Shown here in pieces: positions 8,337 through 15,748 of a stretch of 39,359 nucleotides of DNA. Below the pieces are notes generated by a model. The model saw nothing but the letters and a program-made list of their open reading frames with translations. It had not been told where the DNA came from and did no database searches. The position numbers were made by a program, and so were the translations under genes. Each line of letters begins with the position of its first letter. The stretch's first letter is position 1. This DNA comes from Treponema sp. (GTDB lineage: Bacteria > Spirochaetota > Spirochaetia > Treponematales > Treponemataceae). The stretch covers positions 1 to 39,359 of the forward strand of contig JAILON010000141.1 of assembly GCA_024690865.1 (NCBI GenBank). Reading direction: 5' to 3'.

Positions 8337-9467
8337 TTATGCCGGGGCAAGGACGGAAAGGATGTCCCCGTCCGTGACTTCCCTGATGAAGCTGTCGCAG
8401 TAGTAGTGCTGCAGGATGACCCTGGCGCTGGTGCTGGAGGTGTTCTTTTTGTCTTTCTTCATGGCCTCCAGCAGCTTTTCTGCCGTTCCCTCGCTTCCTG
8501 CCAAAGCCGTGGGCACGGGGGACATGTCGTAGCCGAATGATGCGAGCAGGGCCTTTCCTTCGTCCCTGAAAAGGCCGGAGCACTCACCAAGGGCGTAGGA
8601 CAGGTCCAAGGCCCTGCCTATTCCCCAGGCTACGGCTTCGCCGTGGGTGACTGTTCCCAGTCCCGCCACGCTTTCAAGCGCATGGCCGAAGCTGTGGCCC
8701 AAGTTCAGGAAGGCACGATCTCCCTTTTCCTTAAAGTCCCGGTGCACTATGTCGGCCTTGGCGCTGGAGCACTCGCTGATTATATGGAAGAGCACGTCTT
8801 CGTCACGGTGCAGCAGGGCATCGCGGTTGGAGGCCATGAAGTCCAGCAGCTCGCGGGAAAAGAGGAATGCAGTTTTTATGGCTTCTCCCAGGCCGGAGCT
8901 GAATTCCCGGTCGCTCAGGCTCTTTGTGAACGAAGGCCAGATGTGTATGCTTTCCGCAGGGTAGAAGGCCCCGATCATGTTCTTGTAGCTTTCAAAGTCG
9001 CATCCGGTTTTTCCCCCTATGGCGGCGTCCACGTCGGCAAGCATGGTGGTGGGGACGAACTGGACCCTGACTCCCCGTTTGAAGATGGCTGCCGCGAACC
9101 CGGTCATGTCGCTGACGACACCTCCTCCGATTCCGATGAATACGGAGGACCGGGTGAAGTTGTGCTCAAGGGCTGTCCTGACGATGGCGAGGACGCTTTC
9201 TATGGTCTTGGAGGCTTCCCCCGCCTTCAGCACCAGCAGGGCGTCGTTTTGCAGGGGGGATGCCGTGAGCCGGTCCACAAAGATCCTGACGGCGGGGAGG
9301 GCGGCTACGTTTTCGTCGGTGACGAAGAGGCGGCACAGATTGACGTCGTCCTTGTCTCCGTACAGGGAGGCAAGGTCGGCCTCTCCTGTGAAAAAGCGTA
9401 TGTCCGTCTTGGAAAATCCGGATCCATCAGGAAAAAACAGTTCGGTAGTCTTCTGTGGGAAAAGCAT
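8337..9467 (-). CDS. aroB: 3-dehydroquinate synthase
   Basis: Second step of the shikimate pathway: converts DAHP to 3-dehydroquinate using NAD+ and a divalent metal. 376 residues, close to the usual about 360. The NAD-binding segment GIGGGVVSDMTGFAAA (112-127), PTTMLADVDAAIGGKTG (139-155) and the metal ligands Glu195 (GLGEAIKTA), His258 (NLGHSFGHALE) and His275 (THGEAVAWG) are all present. It lies 9 nt downstream of recQ on the same strand but has its own promoter inside the recQ end, with the -10 box 6 nt before ATG 9467. No other aro gene is nearby. Confidence 0.96.
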   Translation of the reverse strand: MLFPQKTTELFFPDGSGFSKTDIRFFTGEADLASLYGDKDDVNLCRLFVTDENVAALPAVRIFVDRLTASPLQNDALLVLKAGEASKTIESVLAIVRTALEHNFTRSSVFIGIGGGVVSDMTGFAAAIFKRGVRVQFVPTTMLADVDAAIGGKTGCDFESYKNMIGAFYPAESIHIWPSFTKSLSDREFSSGLGEAIKTAFLFSRELLDFMASNRDALLHRDEDVLFHIISECSSAKADIVHRDFKEKGDRAFLNLGHSFGHALESVAGLGTVTHGEAVAWGIGRALDLSYALGECSGLFRDEGKALLASFGYDMSPVPTALAGSEGTAEKLLEAMKKDKKNTSSTSARVILQHYYCDSFIREVTDGDILSVLAPA

Positions 9468-9473
9468 ACTGCT

Positions 9474-9502
9474 ATTCTACCAGCTTTCGAGGGGCTTTGC
9501 AA
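9474..9502 (-). promoter_or_regulatory. Promoter of aroB (leaderless), inside recQ 3' end
   Basis: Minus strand TTGCAA (9502-9497), 17-bp spacer, TAGAAT (9479-9474), then 6 nt and ATG 9467. It overlaps the last codons of recQ. Confidence 0.75.
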
Positions 9503-11012
9503 CTTCTCCTGCCGTTATCCGCCCTTTCCAGGGAAAACGGCAGGTCCGTACAAGCCCTTCTTTTTCAAGGCCGTCCAAAATCAGCTCGATGTCGCTGTGT
9601 TCCCAGACGTTCATGGGAAAGGCCTTCCTGTCCGCCCTATTGAACTCCTGTATGAGGCGGGAAGAAAGCGCCTCCCTGCCGTACATCCTCCTGTTCCGCC
9701 TGATGAACTCCAGTGCGCGCATGCCGTCCGAGGCGAATGGGGCAGGGCCTCCTCCCCGTTCGCAGACGTCGCAGCCGGAGCAGGCCGCCGCTGGCGCACC
9801 GAGCGTTTCCAAAAGGATCTGCCTCCTGCAGCTTCCGGCACGGGCGTAGCGGAGCATTTTTCCTTCCCGGCTGTCTTCCCCGTAGGGAAAAAATTTCCTG
9901 CCGTCCACGGGGCTCCAGAGGAGGATTGCTGTCGATTTCCTGCCGTCCCTTCCAGCCCGTCCCGATTCCTGTACGTACTCTTCCACGGTCATGGGGCATT
10001 CCAGGTGGACGACCGTCCGTATGTCCTTTTTGTCCACCCCCATTCCGTAGGCGCAGGTCGCGCAGAGGATGCCGTTTGTGGAAGAAAAGAAGTCCGCCTC
10101 TATCCGCTTCTTCTCTTCCCGTTCCATTCCCGCATGGTAAAAGCGCACCAGCCTTCGTCCTGGTCCAGATCCTTGCAGGGCCGCTATTTCCCTGGCCATG
10201 TCTTCCGCCTTGTATCTGGTCCCGCAGAAGATTATCATGGGCTTTGGGCAGGAAACGGACAGGCGGAGGGCCTCCTTTTTCTTATCCAGGCAGTTTATGA
10301 CCCTATAGCTGATGTTGGGCCTGTCCGCCTCTCCCCTGACGACATGGGCTTCGCCCCCGAAAAGGATTTCCTTTATACGGGAAAGGACAGGATCCGAGGC
10401 CGTGGCTGTAAAGGCTGTGACGACTTTCGGGGCAAGCCGGTCCAGTATCTTTCCCAGCGACAGGTATGCCGGACGGAAGCTGTCGCCCCAGTCGCATACG
10501 CAGTGGGCTTCGTCCACCGCGACGTGGGCGATGCCGGAGGAGGCCAGACGGGTCTGGATGGCCTCGCTCTGCAGGACTTCCGGATTGGCGATGATGATGC
10601 GGGCTTTTCCTTCCTCCAGTTTCCTGAATTCGGCCTCTCGGGCCGCGCGATCCTGGGATCCGGCCAGATATGTGCAGGCGATTCCGGCCTGGTCCAGCTT
10701 GCGTTTTTGATCGGCCATGAGGGCGAGCAGGGGATAGACGGCCAAGGTTGGTCCATCTAGCAGCAGGGCCGGAATGAGGAAGCAGAATGATTTGCCGGCG
10801 CCTGTCGGAAGCAGGACGACCTGGCGGGAAAAGGCCGCCTCTTCGACGGGGGAATCCTCCTTCGTGGCTTTTTGGCCGCTTCCTGCAGCGTCTAATATGT
10901 TTGCTATGACCAGCCGTTGGATGGGATACAGGTAGGGAATGCCGAACGCTCTGGCAGCGGTACGGCTCACTTCGTCGTCGGAAAAGATTGTCTGTCTCTT
11001 TTGGTGTTCCAT
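9477..11012 (-). CDS. recQ: RecQ-family ATP-dependent DNA helicase
   Basis: A 3'-5' DNA helicase for recombination and fork repair. 511 residues from ATG 11012. Motif I PTGAGKS (69-75), motif II DEAH (167-170, in AVDEAHC), motif III AFTATAS, and the motif V-VI block GMGVDKKDIRTVVH ... YVQESGRAGRDG are present. A four-Cys zinc site follows (CRRQ ... CSGCDVC), then a short winged-helix-like tail. It is shorter than E. coli RecQ and has no recognisable HRDC domain, so it is a compact RecQ. The longer start at 11207 would run back through the rpmB terminator and rpmB itself and is rejected. A weak TTGCAG-19-GATAAC lies 6 nt before the ATG. Confidence 0.92.
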   Translation of the reverse strand: MEHQKRQTIFSDDEVSRTAARAFGIPYLYPIQRLVIANILDAAGSGQKATKEDSPVEEAAFSRQVVLLPTGAGKSFCFLIPALLLDGPTLAVYPLLALMADQKRKLDQAGIACTYLAGSQDRAAREAEFRKLEEGKARIIIANPEVLQSEAIQTRLASSGIAHVAVDEAHCVCDWGDSFRPAYLSLGKILDRLAPKVVTAFTATASDPVLSRIKEILFGGEAHVVRGEADRPNISYRVINCLDKKKEALRLSVSCPKPMIIFCGTRYKAEDMAREIAALQGSGPGRRLVRFYHAGMEREEKKRIEADFFSSTNGILCATCAYGMGVDKKDIRTVVHLECPMTVEEYVQESGRAGRDGRKSTAILLWSPVDGRKFFPYGEDSREGKMLRYARAGSCRRQILLETLGAPAAACSGCDVCERGGGPAPFASDGMRALEFIRRNRRMYGREALSSRLIQEFNRADRKAFPMNVWEHSDIELILDGLEKEGLVRTCRFPWKGRITAGEVAKPLESW

Positions 11013-11057
11013 AGCTAGGTTATCTCTGGTAAAAAAGCAGAAACTGCAACTTTTCGC

Positions 11058-11090
11058 AAAAAAAAACCCACCGGCTTTCCTACCGATGGG
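11058..11090 (-). terminator. Intrinsic terminator of rpmB
   Basis: Minus strand: CCCATCGG (11090-11083), 8-nt loop, CCGGTGGG (11074-11067), one G-U pair in an 8-bp stem, then nine T. It separates rpmB from recQ. Confidence 0.85.
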
Positions 11091-11128
11091 ATGTAAACTT
11101 GAGAAACTATGGATTGTTGTGACGAGCT

Positions 11129-11362
11129 TTATTTTGCTTCGGTGGCCACCGGCTTGTTGGCGGGGTTGACGTTGATCTTCTTCGTCACAAAGTCGCTCTT
11201 GAGGCACTGGGTGCAGATGCGGAGGGTGACGGTGCGGCCATCGATCTCAGTCTTGATCTTCAAGAGGTTCGGCTTCCATGACCGACGGACGTGGTTGTAT
11301 GATTTGCTGACGGTGTTTCCAAAAGAAGTGTGTTTGCCACAAAGGTCGCAAGTTCTAGACAT
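11129..11362 (-). CDS. rpmB: 50S ribosomal protein L28 (zinc-binding form)
   Basis: A 77-residue ribosomal protein of the large subunit. It begins MSRTCDLCGKHTSFGNTVS and carries SWKPNLLKIKTEIDGRTVTLRICTQCLKS in the expected order. The two CxxC pairs (Cys5/Cys8 and CTQC) mark the zinc-ribbon (C+) form. The gene is monocistronic: it has a near-perfect promoter, a leader of about 41 nt with AGGTAGG before ATG 11362, and its own terminator. A 19-bp perfect palindrome occupies the promoter spacer, which suggests a repressor, unusual for a ribosomal protein gene. Confidence 0.96.
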   Translation of the reverse strand: MSRTCDLCGKHTSFGNTVSKSYNHVRRSWKPNLLKIKTEIDGRTVTLRICTQCLKSDFVTKKINVNPANKPVATEAK

Positions 11363-11409
11363 ATCGTTTACCTACCTAAAAAAATGTTCTCTGTACGAAA
11401 GTGTAGGCT

Positions 11410-11438
11410 ATTCTACATAAATACAGTATTTATGTCAA
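11410..11438 (-). promoter_or_regulatory. Promoter of rpmB
   Basis: Minus strand TTGACA (11438-11433, perfect -35), 17-bp spacer, TAGAAT (11415-11410). It is the strongest promoter in the window by consensus match. Confidence 0.88.
11416..11434. promoter_or_regulatory. 19-bp perfect palindrome in the rpmB promoter (operator candidate)
   Basis: The minus strand reads CATAAATAC-T-GTATTTATG, a perfect 9-1-9 inverted repeat that fills the spacer and touches both the -35 and -10 boxes. A dimeric repressor bound here would block RNA polymerase. The regulator is not identifiable from the site alone. Confidence 0.6.
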
Positions 11439-11544
11439 TGAGTGAAAGACCTGTTGGCATAAATTTTGCCGTCCGGGGGCCCGAGGGGCAATCCTGGGTG
11501 AGCTTATGCCCAAAGCCCGTCTCGTCCGCAGTTCCGTCTCGTCC
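11439..11544. other. Spacer upstream of rpmB, no gene seen
   Basis: Part of the 456-bp divergent region between rpmB and the GNAT gene. No ORF with a credible start was found here; the remainder of the gap is occupied by the 22-bp repeats, the long palindrome and the GNAT promoter listed separately. Confidence 0.5.
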
Positions 11545-11654
11545 GTGACGCAAAACTGTCACGGGCGTGACGCAAAACTGTCACGGGCGTGACGCAACAC
11601 TGTCACGGACGTGATGCAAAACCGTCACGGGCGTGATGCAAAACCGTCACGGGC
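11545..11654. repeat. Five tandem 22-bp repeats with internal dyad
   Basis: Five head-to-tail copies of GTGACGCAAAACTGTCACGG plus two bases, with period exactly 22. Copy 3 has CAACACT and copies 4-5 have GTGATGC and CCGTCAC. Each copy contains GTGAC-N8-GTCAC, extendable to CCGTGAC/GTCACGG, so the array could form a row of hairpins or bind a dimeric protein on about two helical turns. Confidence 0.9.
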
Positions 11655-11738
11655 GTGCCCACAACGCTACGCACCTGCTGGCGTTGTGTCTGTCACGGAC
11701 GCTACGGGCGGGGACTTCTTGCAGCTGCCGTATGTGCC

Positions 11739-11774
11739 CCTGCCACATCTGGCATGCCTGCCAGATGTGGCAGG
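11739..11774. repeat. 16-bp perfect inverted repeat with tetraloop
   Basis: CCTGCCACATCTGGCA (11739-11754), loop TGCC, and its exact reverse complement (11759-11774). The motif GGCATGCC occurs at the loop junction and again at 11773-11780. There is no T-run on either side, and it lies between divergent genes, so it is not an ordinary terminator. It sits just 8 bp upstream of the GNAT -35 box. Confidence 0.85.
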
Positions 11775-11782
11775 CATGCCAG

Positions 11783-11811
11783 TTGCACTAAACGCCCGCA
11801 GTCCGTATACT
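11783..11811 (+). promoter_or_regulatory. Promoter of the GNAT gene (leaderless)
   Basis: TTGCAC (11783-11788), 17-bp spacer, TATACT (11806-11811), then 7 nt and ATG 11819. Confidence 0.75.
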
Positions 11812-11818
11812 GGAAGCG

Positions 11819-12223
11819 ATGAACCTTAACTTCAGAATTTTGGACTGCGACATATTTGAATCATACATGGCTTTGGAAGGCTGGGACAATTTTCCCCTGC
11901 TGAAGGCCTATACGAACCGGGGGGAGTTTCCCTTCCTGTTCAGGGACTGTTCCTTTATGGTCTTTGATTACAAGCCGTCCAGCGACTTTTTGAAGGCCGT
12001 GTGCATTTACAAGCAGTATGCGGACATCCTGACGATAGACCTTTTCGAGGTGAACAAGAACTACAGGCAGGTGGGGATAGGGACGGGTGCGATAGAGCGC
12101 TTGGTGTTCGTCACGGGGGCGAAGAAGATTTATCTGGATGCAAAGGATACCAATGCGGAAATCTTCTGGAAGAACCTTGGAATGGAAAAGATAGATGCCC
12201 AGACCTTCTGCCTGACATCGTGA
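11819..12223 (+). CDS. GNAT-family N-acetyltransferase
   Basis: A 134-residue protein with the acetyl-CoA binding motif A, VNKNYRQVGIGTGAIERL (78-95, QxxGxGxG/A type), and motif B region IYLDAKDTNAEIFWKNLGM (104-122) typical of GNAT enzymes. It transfers an acetyl group from acetyl-CoA to an amine, but the substrate cannot be told. The first 60 residues are aromatic-rich and unlike common RimI proteins. The gene is alone, with a promoter whose -10 box ends 7 nt before the ATG and no Shine-Dalgarno sequence, so it should be read from a leaderless mRNA. Confidence 0.82.
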   Translation: MNLNFRILDCDIFESYMALEGWDNFPLLKAYTNRGEFPFLFRDCSFMVFDYKPSSDFLKAVCIYKQYADILTIDLFEVNKNYRQVGIGTGAIERLVFVTGAKKIYLDAKDTNAEIFWKNLGMEKIDAQTFCLTS

Positions 12224-12274
12224 GTGGGGCTGGTGGGGCGTGCGGGATGCCGGGCTTCGCCTTCAGCCGCCGGT

Positions 12275-12323
12275 GCTTTCGGTTGCTACTTTCGGTTGGA
12301 GCTTTCGGTTGGTACTTTCATTG
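12275..12323. repeat. 13-bp tandem repeats upstream of der
   Basis: Units of RCTTTCGGTTG start at 12275, 12288 and 12301 and a degenerate fourth at 12314 (period 13). The last unit runs into the -35 box of the der promoter. Confidence 0.75.
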
Positions 12324-12349
12324 ACCATCAGTGCGATTCCGTGTAGAAT
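12321..12349 (+). promoter_or_regulatory. Promoter of der-merR-rsm22
   Basis: TTGACC (12321-12326), 17-bp spacer, TAGAAT (12344-12349). The -10 box ends 11 nt before ATG 12361, leaving a leader of about 5 nt and no ribosome-binding site. Confidence 0.78.
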
Positions 12350-12360
12350 ATTTCACAGCT

Positions 12361-13902
12361 ATGAAGAAGAAAAAGCAGAAGCCCGATTTTTCCAAGCCCA
12401 AGCCCGACAAGAAGGCTGGACCTGCGGAGCAGGTGCTGGAAAGCGTCGGTGAGCCCTCGGAGTCCCGTCCTTTGGACGAGGAAGAGCGGAAGTTTGACGA
12501 GAACAAGACCTATTACAACCTCCCGCTCATCGTGATAGCGGGCCGTCCCAATGTGGGCAAGTCCACCCTGTTCAATGCGCTTACCCATAGCAGGAAGGCA
12601 ATAACCGATCCTACTCCTGGCGTTACCCGTGATCCTGTGGAAGGAATCTGCTTTATAGACGGCAAGCCCGTCCATCTGATGGATACGGGCGGCTACAAGC
12701 TGACCCGCGACTACAGCAGCAGGGAAAGCGAGATGGACGACCTTGTGGTGGCCAAAACGGTCGAGATGATTAAAAAGGCCGACCGCATCCTGCTGCTGTT
12801 GGATGCCAAGGAGATGACTGCCGAAGATGAGGAGCTTATCCTCCAGATGCGTCCCTATTGGAACAAGCTCATTGCGGCGGTGAACAAGACGGAGGGCGGC
12901 AGGAACGAGGCCCTTGCCTACGAGTATGCCCGCTTTGGATTTGAAGAGCTGCTTTTGATTTCCGCAAGCCATGGCGACGGGCTGAAGGCCCTGTCCCGTG
13001 CGATGGTCCGTGGGGTGGACTTTTCTCGGGTGACGGAGGCGGAAGGCCAGGGCGCGCAGCAGGATCGTCCCATCCGCATAGCTATTTTGGGAAAACCGAA
13101 TACGGGCAAGTCCACGCTCAGCAATGCGCTTACCCATACGGAAGCCTCCATTGTCAGCGACTATGCGGGGACGACGCGCGACGTGGTGGAAGGCAGCTTC
13201 CGCTACAATGGGCGGGACATAGAAATACTGGATACCGCCGGCATACGGCGCAAGAGCAAGGTTGAAGAGGACGTGGAATACTATTCGGTGAACCGTGCCA
13301 TAAAGACCTTGGATTCATGCGATATAGCCTTCATCATGTTGGATGCGACGGAAGGGCTTTCCGAACAGGACAAGAAGATTACCCAGCTTGCGTACCAGGA
13401 GGGGCGTGGCGTCATATTTGCGCTGAACAAGTGGGACCTGGTGGAAGACAAGAGCAACAAGGCCAGGAGGGGCGTGGAGGAATACTTCCGCGACATGTTT
13501 GGCCAGATGAACTGGGCTCCGATCGTGGAGATAAGCGCAAAGAACGCGGACGGAATAAAGAGGCTCATGGATACGGCCCTCGGCCTGTATGGGCAGCTTA
13601 CCCGCAGGGTTGATACGGCCGTGCTCAATACGGCCCTCAAGGATTGGCTTGCAAAATACCCTCCGCCTGCCACAAAGGCCATACATTTCAAAATTCGCTA
13701 TATGACGCAGACGGGGACGAACCCCGTCAAGTTCCTTATCTTTGCAACACGACCCGACAATGTACCGGAAAGCTATGTCTCCTACTTGAAGAACAGGATC
13801 CGTTCAGACCTTGGCTTTGACCAGATTCCCGTGCAGTTGGAGATGAAGGCAAGCCGCCAGAAGTGGGAGCAGCGTTCGGAAAACAAATGGGAAGATACCT
13901 GA
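12361..13902 (+). CDS. der: Ribosome-assembly GTPase Der (EngA)
   Basis: Essential tandem GTPase for 50S subunit maturation, 513 residues. A Lys/Pro-rich N-terminal extension of about 55 residues precedes the first G domain (GRPNVGKS, DTGG, NKTE), then the second (GKPNTGKS, DTAG, NKWD), then the KH-like C-terminal domain ending in a basic tail. The first G4 motif reads NKTE where NKxD is the rule; this is a conservative change that may alter nucleotide specificity. ATG 12361 is chosen because the in-frame GTG at 12331 lies inside the promoter spacer. The last 16 bases overlap the start of merR, so the three genes der, merR and rsm22-like are coupled. Confidence 0.96.
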   Translation: MKKKKQKPDFSKPKPDKKAGPAEQVLESVGEPSESRPLDEEERKFDENKTYYNLPLIVIAGRPNVGKSTLFNALTHSRKAITDPTPGVTRDPVEGICFIDGKPVHLMDTGGYKLTRDYSSRESEMDDLVVAKTVEMIKKADRILLLLDAKEMTAEDEELILQMRPYWNKLIAAVNKTEGGRNEALAYEYARFGFEELLLISASHGDGLKALSRAMVRGVDFSRVTEAEGQGAQQDRPIRIAILGKPNTGKSTLSNALTHTEASIVSDYAGTTRDVVEGSFRYNGRDIEILDTAGIRRKSKVEEDVEYYSVNRAIKTLDSCDIAFIMLDATEGLSEQDKKITQLAYQEGRGVIFALNKWDLVEDKSNKARRGVEEYFRDMFGQMNWAPIVEISAKNADGIKRLMDTALGLYGQLTRRVDTAVLNTALKDWLAKYPPPATKAIHFKIRYMTQTGTNPVKFLIFATRPDNVPESYVSYLKNRIRSDLGFDQIPVQLEMKASRQKWEQRSENKWEDT

Positions 13903-14237
13903 TTTGCGACGTGGAGCGGATGTACGGCGTAAAGCGCCACGTCCTGAGGCGCTGGGAAAGCAAGCTGCCCTTGTTTTCCCCCGACAAAGACTACCAGGGG
14001 CGGCGCTATTATGGCGAGCGGGACCTGGAAACCATAGTGAGGATGAAGCACCTGGTGTACGACAGGGGGCTTTCTGAAGAGGAGGCTGCCCGGCTGATGC
14101 TTTCCGGTACGGAGGCAGGCCTTGCGAATGTGGCCAGCCTTACGGAACTGAGGGAGATACGGGAGCTGCTGGAAAACCTGTACCTCTTGCTGAAGAAAAG
14201 AGACATGAAAGGAAGTTATGGAACGGACGAGCAATGA
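13887..14237 (+). CDS. MerR-family transcriptional regulator
   Basis: A 116-residue protein with an N-terminal MerR helix-turn-helix (YLICDVERMYGVKRHVLRRWE, then RRYYGERDLETIVRMKHLVYDRGLSEEEAARL) and a leucine-rich dimerisation helix (about 80-108). There are no ligand-binding cysteines and no effector domain, so it is a small MerR-like DNA-binding protein of unknown target. ATG 13887 lies inside the end of der and its own end overlaps the next gene by 20 bases. The position between a ribosome GTPase and a ribosomal RNA methyltransferase homologue suggests autoregulation of this unit, which is an inference. Confidence 0.85.
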   Translation: MGRYLICDVERMYGVKRHVLRRWESKLPLFSPDKDYQGRRYYGERDLETIVRMKHLVYDRGLSEEEAARLMLSGTEAGLANVASLTELREIRELLENLYLLLKKRDMKGSYGTDEQ

Positions 14238-15717
14238 AAGGCCCGGTGAGAATAAGGGTAACGGCCTTGAACTGAAGTGGTGGGAAAAGAAGAAGGGCAT
14301 ATCCCTGGAAGACAAGAAGCGGAAGCTGCAGGGCAAGCAGGAACGCAAAATCCGGCGGGAACGGGAACGGCTGGGGCTTGCTGCCGATGACGACGATGAT
14401 GCCGATGATGATGTGCCCAAAAAGGCATCCCGGAAAAAGAGGCGGGGCGACCGCGCCCGTTCCTTTCAAAATGATGGCCGCAGACCGGACCGGACGCGGA
14501 CTACGGCGTACCTTGCCACGGACAGGGGCTGCCTCTTTGCACGGTCGTCATTGCCCGAGGATGCGCTGCAGGCGATGGAAGACTTTGAGAAAATCGTCAG
14601 CTCCGTATACCCCCTTACCTCCAAGCAGCGGGCTGTGCTTCCGGCGCAAATCCGTTCCTTGAGCCATGAGCTGACGGATGAACGCGAGGAAAGGCGGATG
14701 GGCTACATGAACGAGACGACGGCCTTGAGCGCGTACATACACTACTATTTGTGGTGGAACGTGATCCGCCTGTCCCGCGTGTTTGCAAACCTTCCCCAGT
14801 CCTTTTTCAATCTGACGGACGGATCCGTCTGCCTGGACATAGGTTCCGGGCCCATGACAGTCCCGATAGCCCTCTTCCTTGCCCGCCCGGAACTGCGCAC
14901 AAAGAAGCTGACCTTTTATTGCATGGACCTTTCTGCCCAGGCCCTGCAGGCTGGGGAAAACATCTTTCTTGCCGTTGCCGCGTATTTGAAGTGCGAGGCA
15001 TGGAGGACCGTCCGCATTTGCAGTTCGCTTGGTGATATGAAGATGAAGGAGAAGGTTGACTTCGTGTTCAGCGCGAACTTGTTCAACGAGCTTATGCAGG
15101 TGCAGGAAAGCGACCGGGGGCAGCCGCCCGATTTCCTTGCCAAGAAATATGCAGTGGAGATGCTCAAGTATATTGAGAAGAAGAACGACAGCGCCCGCGT
15201 ATTCATCAGTGAACCCGGGGTTCCGTCATGCGGGCGTCTTGTCAGCTGCCTGCGGGATTCGTTTATGAAGCGGAACTTTTATCCTGTTGCTCCCTGCAGC
15301 CACTATGGGAAATGTCCTATGGAAGGGAAGCGGGGCGGCAAGTGGTGCAACTTTGCTTTTTCTACCGAGGATGCGCCGGAAAGCATCCGCCGATTTTCAC
15401 GGAGCATCTATATTCCCAAGGAGCGGGCTGTTCTTTCCTTCCTCGCCTTGGAAAAGATATGGAGGGAGGAAGGTGAGGCTGGAGCTCCCGCTCGGAAGGA
15501 GGCGTCCGTTCCTGGCCCGCTTTCGTTCCGCATAAGCAGCGACCCCATCCAGCTGCCGGGAAGCAGGACCGGCTATTATGCCTGCTCTCCGCTGGGCCTC
15601 CTGCTTGTGGTCACGGATACGGAGCTGCGGTCTGGTGACCTGCTGGAACTGGAGCTTGACAGGCTGCCGGAGCACAGGGACGAGAAGTCCGGGGCACTCA
15701 TTCTGAATATCGAATAG
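14218..15717 (+). CDS. Rsm22-family (METTL17-like) small-subunit methyltransferase
   Basis: 499 residues. The first about 90 are highly charged (a run of Asp near 58-65, Lys/Arg-rich blocks). The SAM-binding motif I is LDIGSGPMT (206-214), followed by FYCMDLSAQAL (motif II). The family signature is the cysteine cluster Cys338, Cys360-SHYGK-Cys366-P and WCNF (Cys377), the proposed Fe-S site of Rsm22/METTL17. Homologues associate with the small ribosomal subunit; whether they methylate rRNA is still unsettled. The ATG overlaps the end of merR by 20 bases and AGGAAG lies upstream. It is the last gene of the der unit. The charged N-terminus is longer than in most relatives. Confidence 0.85.
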   Translation: MERTSNERPGENKGNGLELKWWEKKKGISLEDKKRKLQGKQERKIRRERERLGLAADDDDDADDDVPKKASRKKRRGDRARSFQNDGRRPDRTRTTAYLATDRGCLFARSSLPEDALQAMEDFEKIVSSVYPLTSKQRAVLPAQIRSLSHELTDEREERRMGYMNETTALSAYIHYYLWWNVIRLSRVFANLPQSFFNLTDGSVCLDIGSGPMTVPIALFLARPELRTKKLTFYCMDLSAQALQAGENIFLAVAAYLKCEAWRTVRICSSLGDMKMKEKVDFVFSANLFNELMQVQESDRGQPPDFLAKKYAVEMLKYIEKKNDSARVFISEPGVPSCGRLVSCLRDSFMKRNFYPVAPCSHYGKCPMEGKRGGKWCNFAFSTEDAPESIRRFSRSIYIPKERAVLSFLALEKIWREEGEAGAPARKEASVPGPLSFRISSDPIQLPGSRTGYYACSPLGLLLVVTDTELRSGDLLELELDRLPEHRDEKSGALILNIE

Positions 15718-15748
15718 GGCTACTCGAAAAAAAAAAGGGGATGAGGGT

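Noticed and set aside
9019..9849. Several long open frames overlapping aroB and recQ on the opposite strand
   Set aside because: Codon content is that of antisense GC-rich DNA (Arg/Ser/Pro-rich) with no domains, while the minus-strand genes have complete motifs.
11545..11654. CRISPR or plasmid iteron origin
   Set aside because: Period 22 with no spacers, no replication initiator gene nearby, and chromosomal housekeeping neighbours on both sides.
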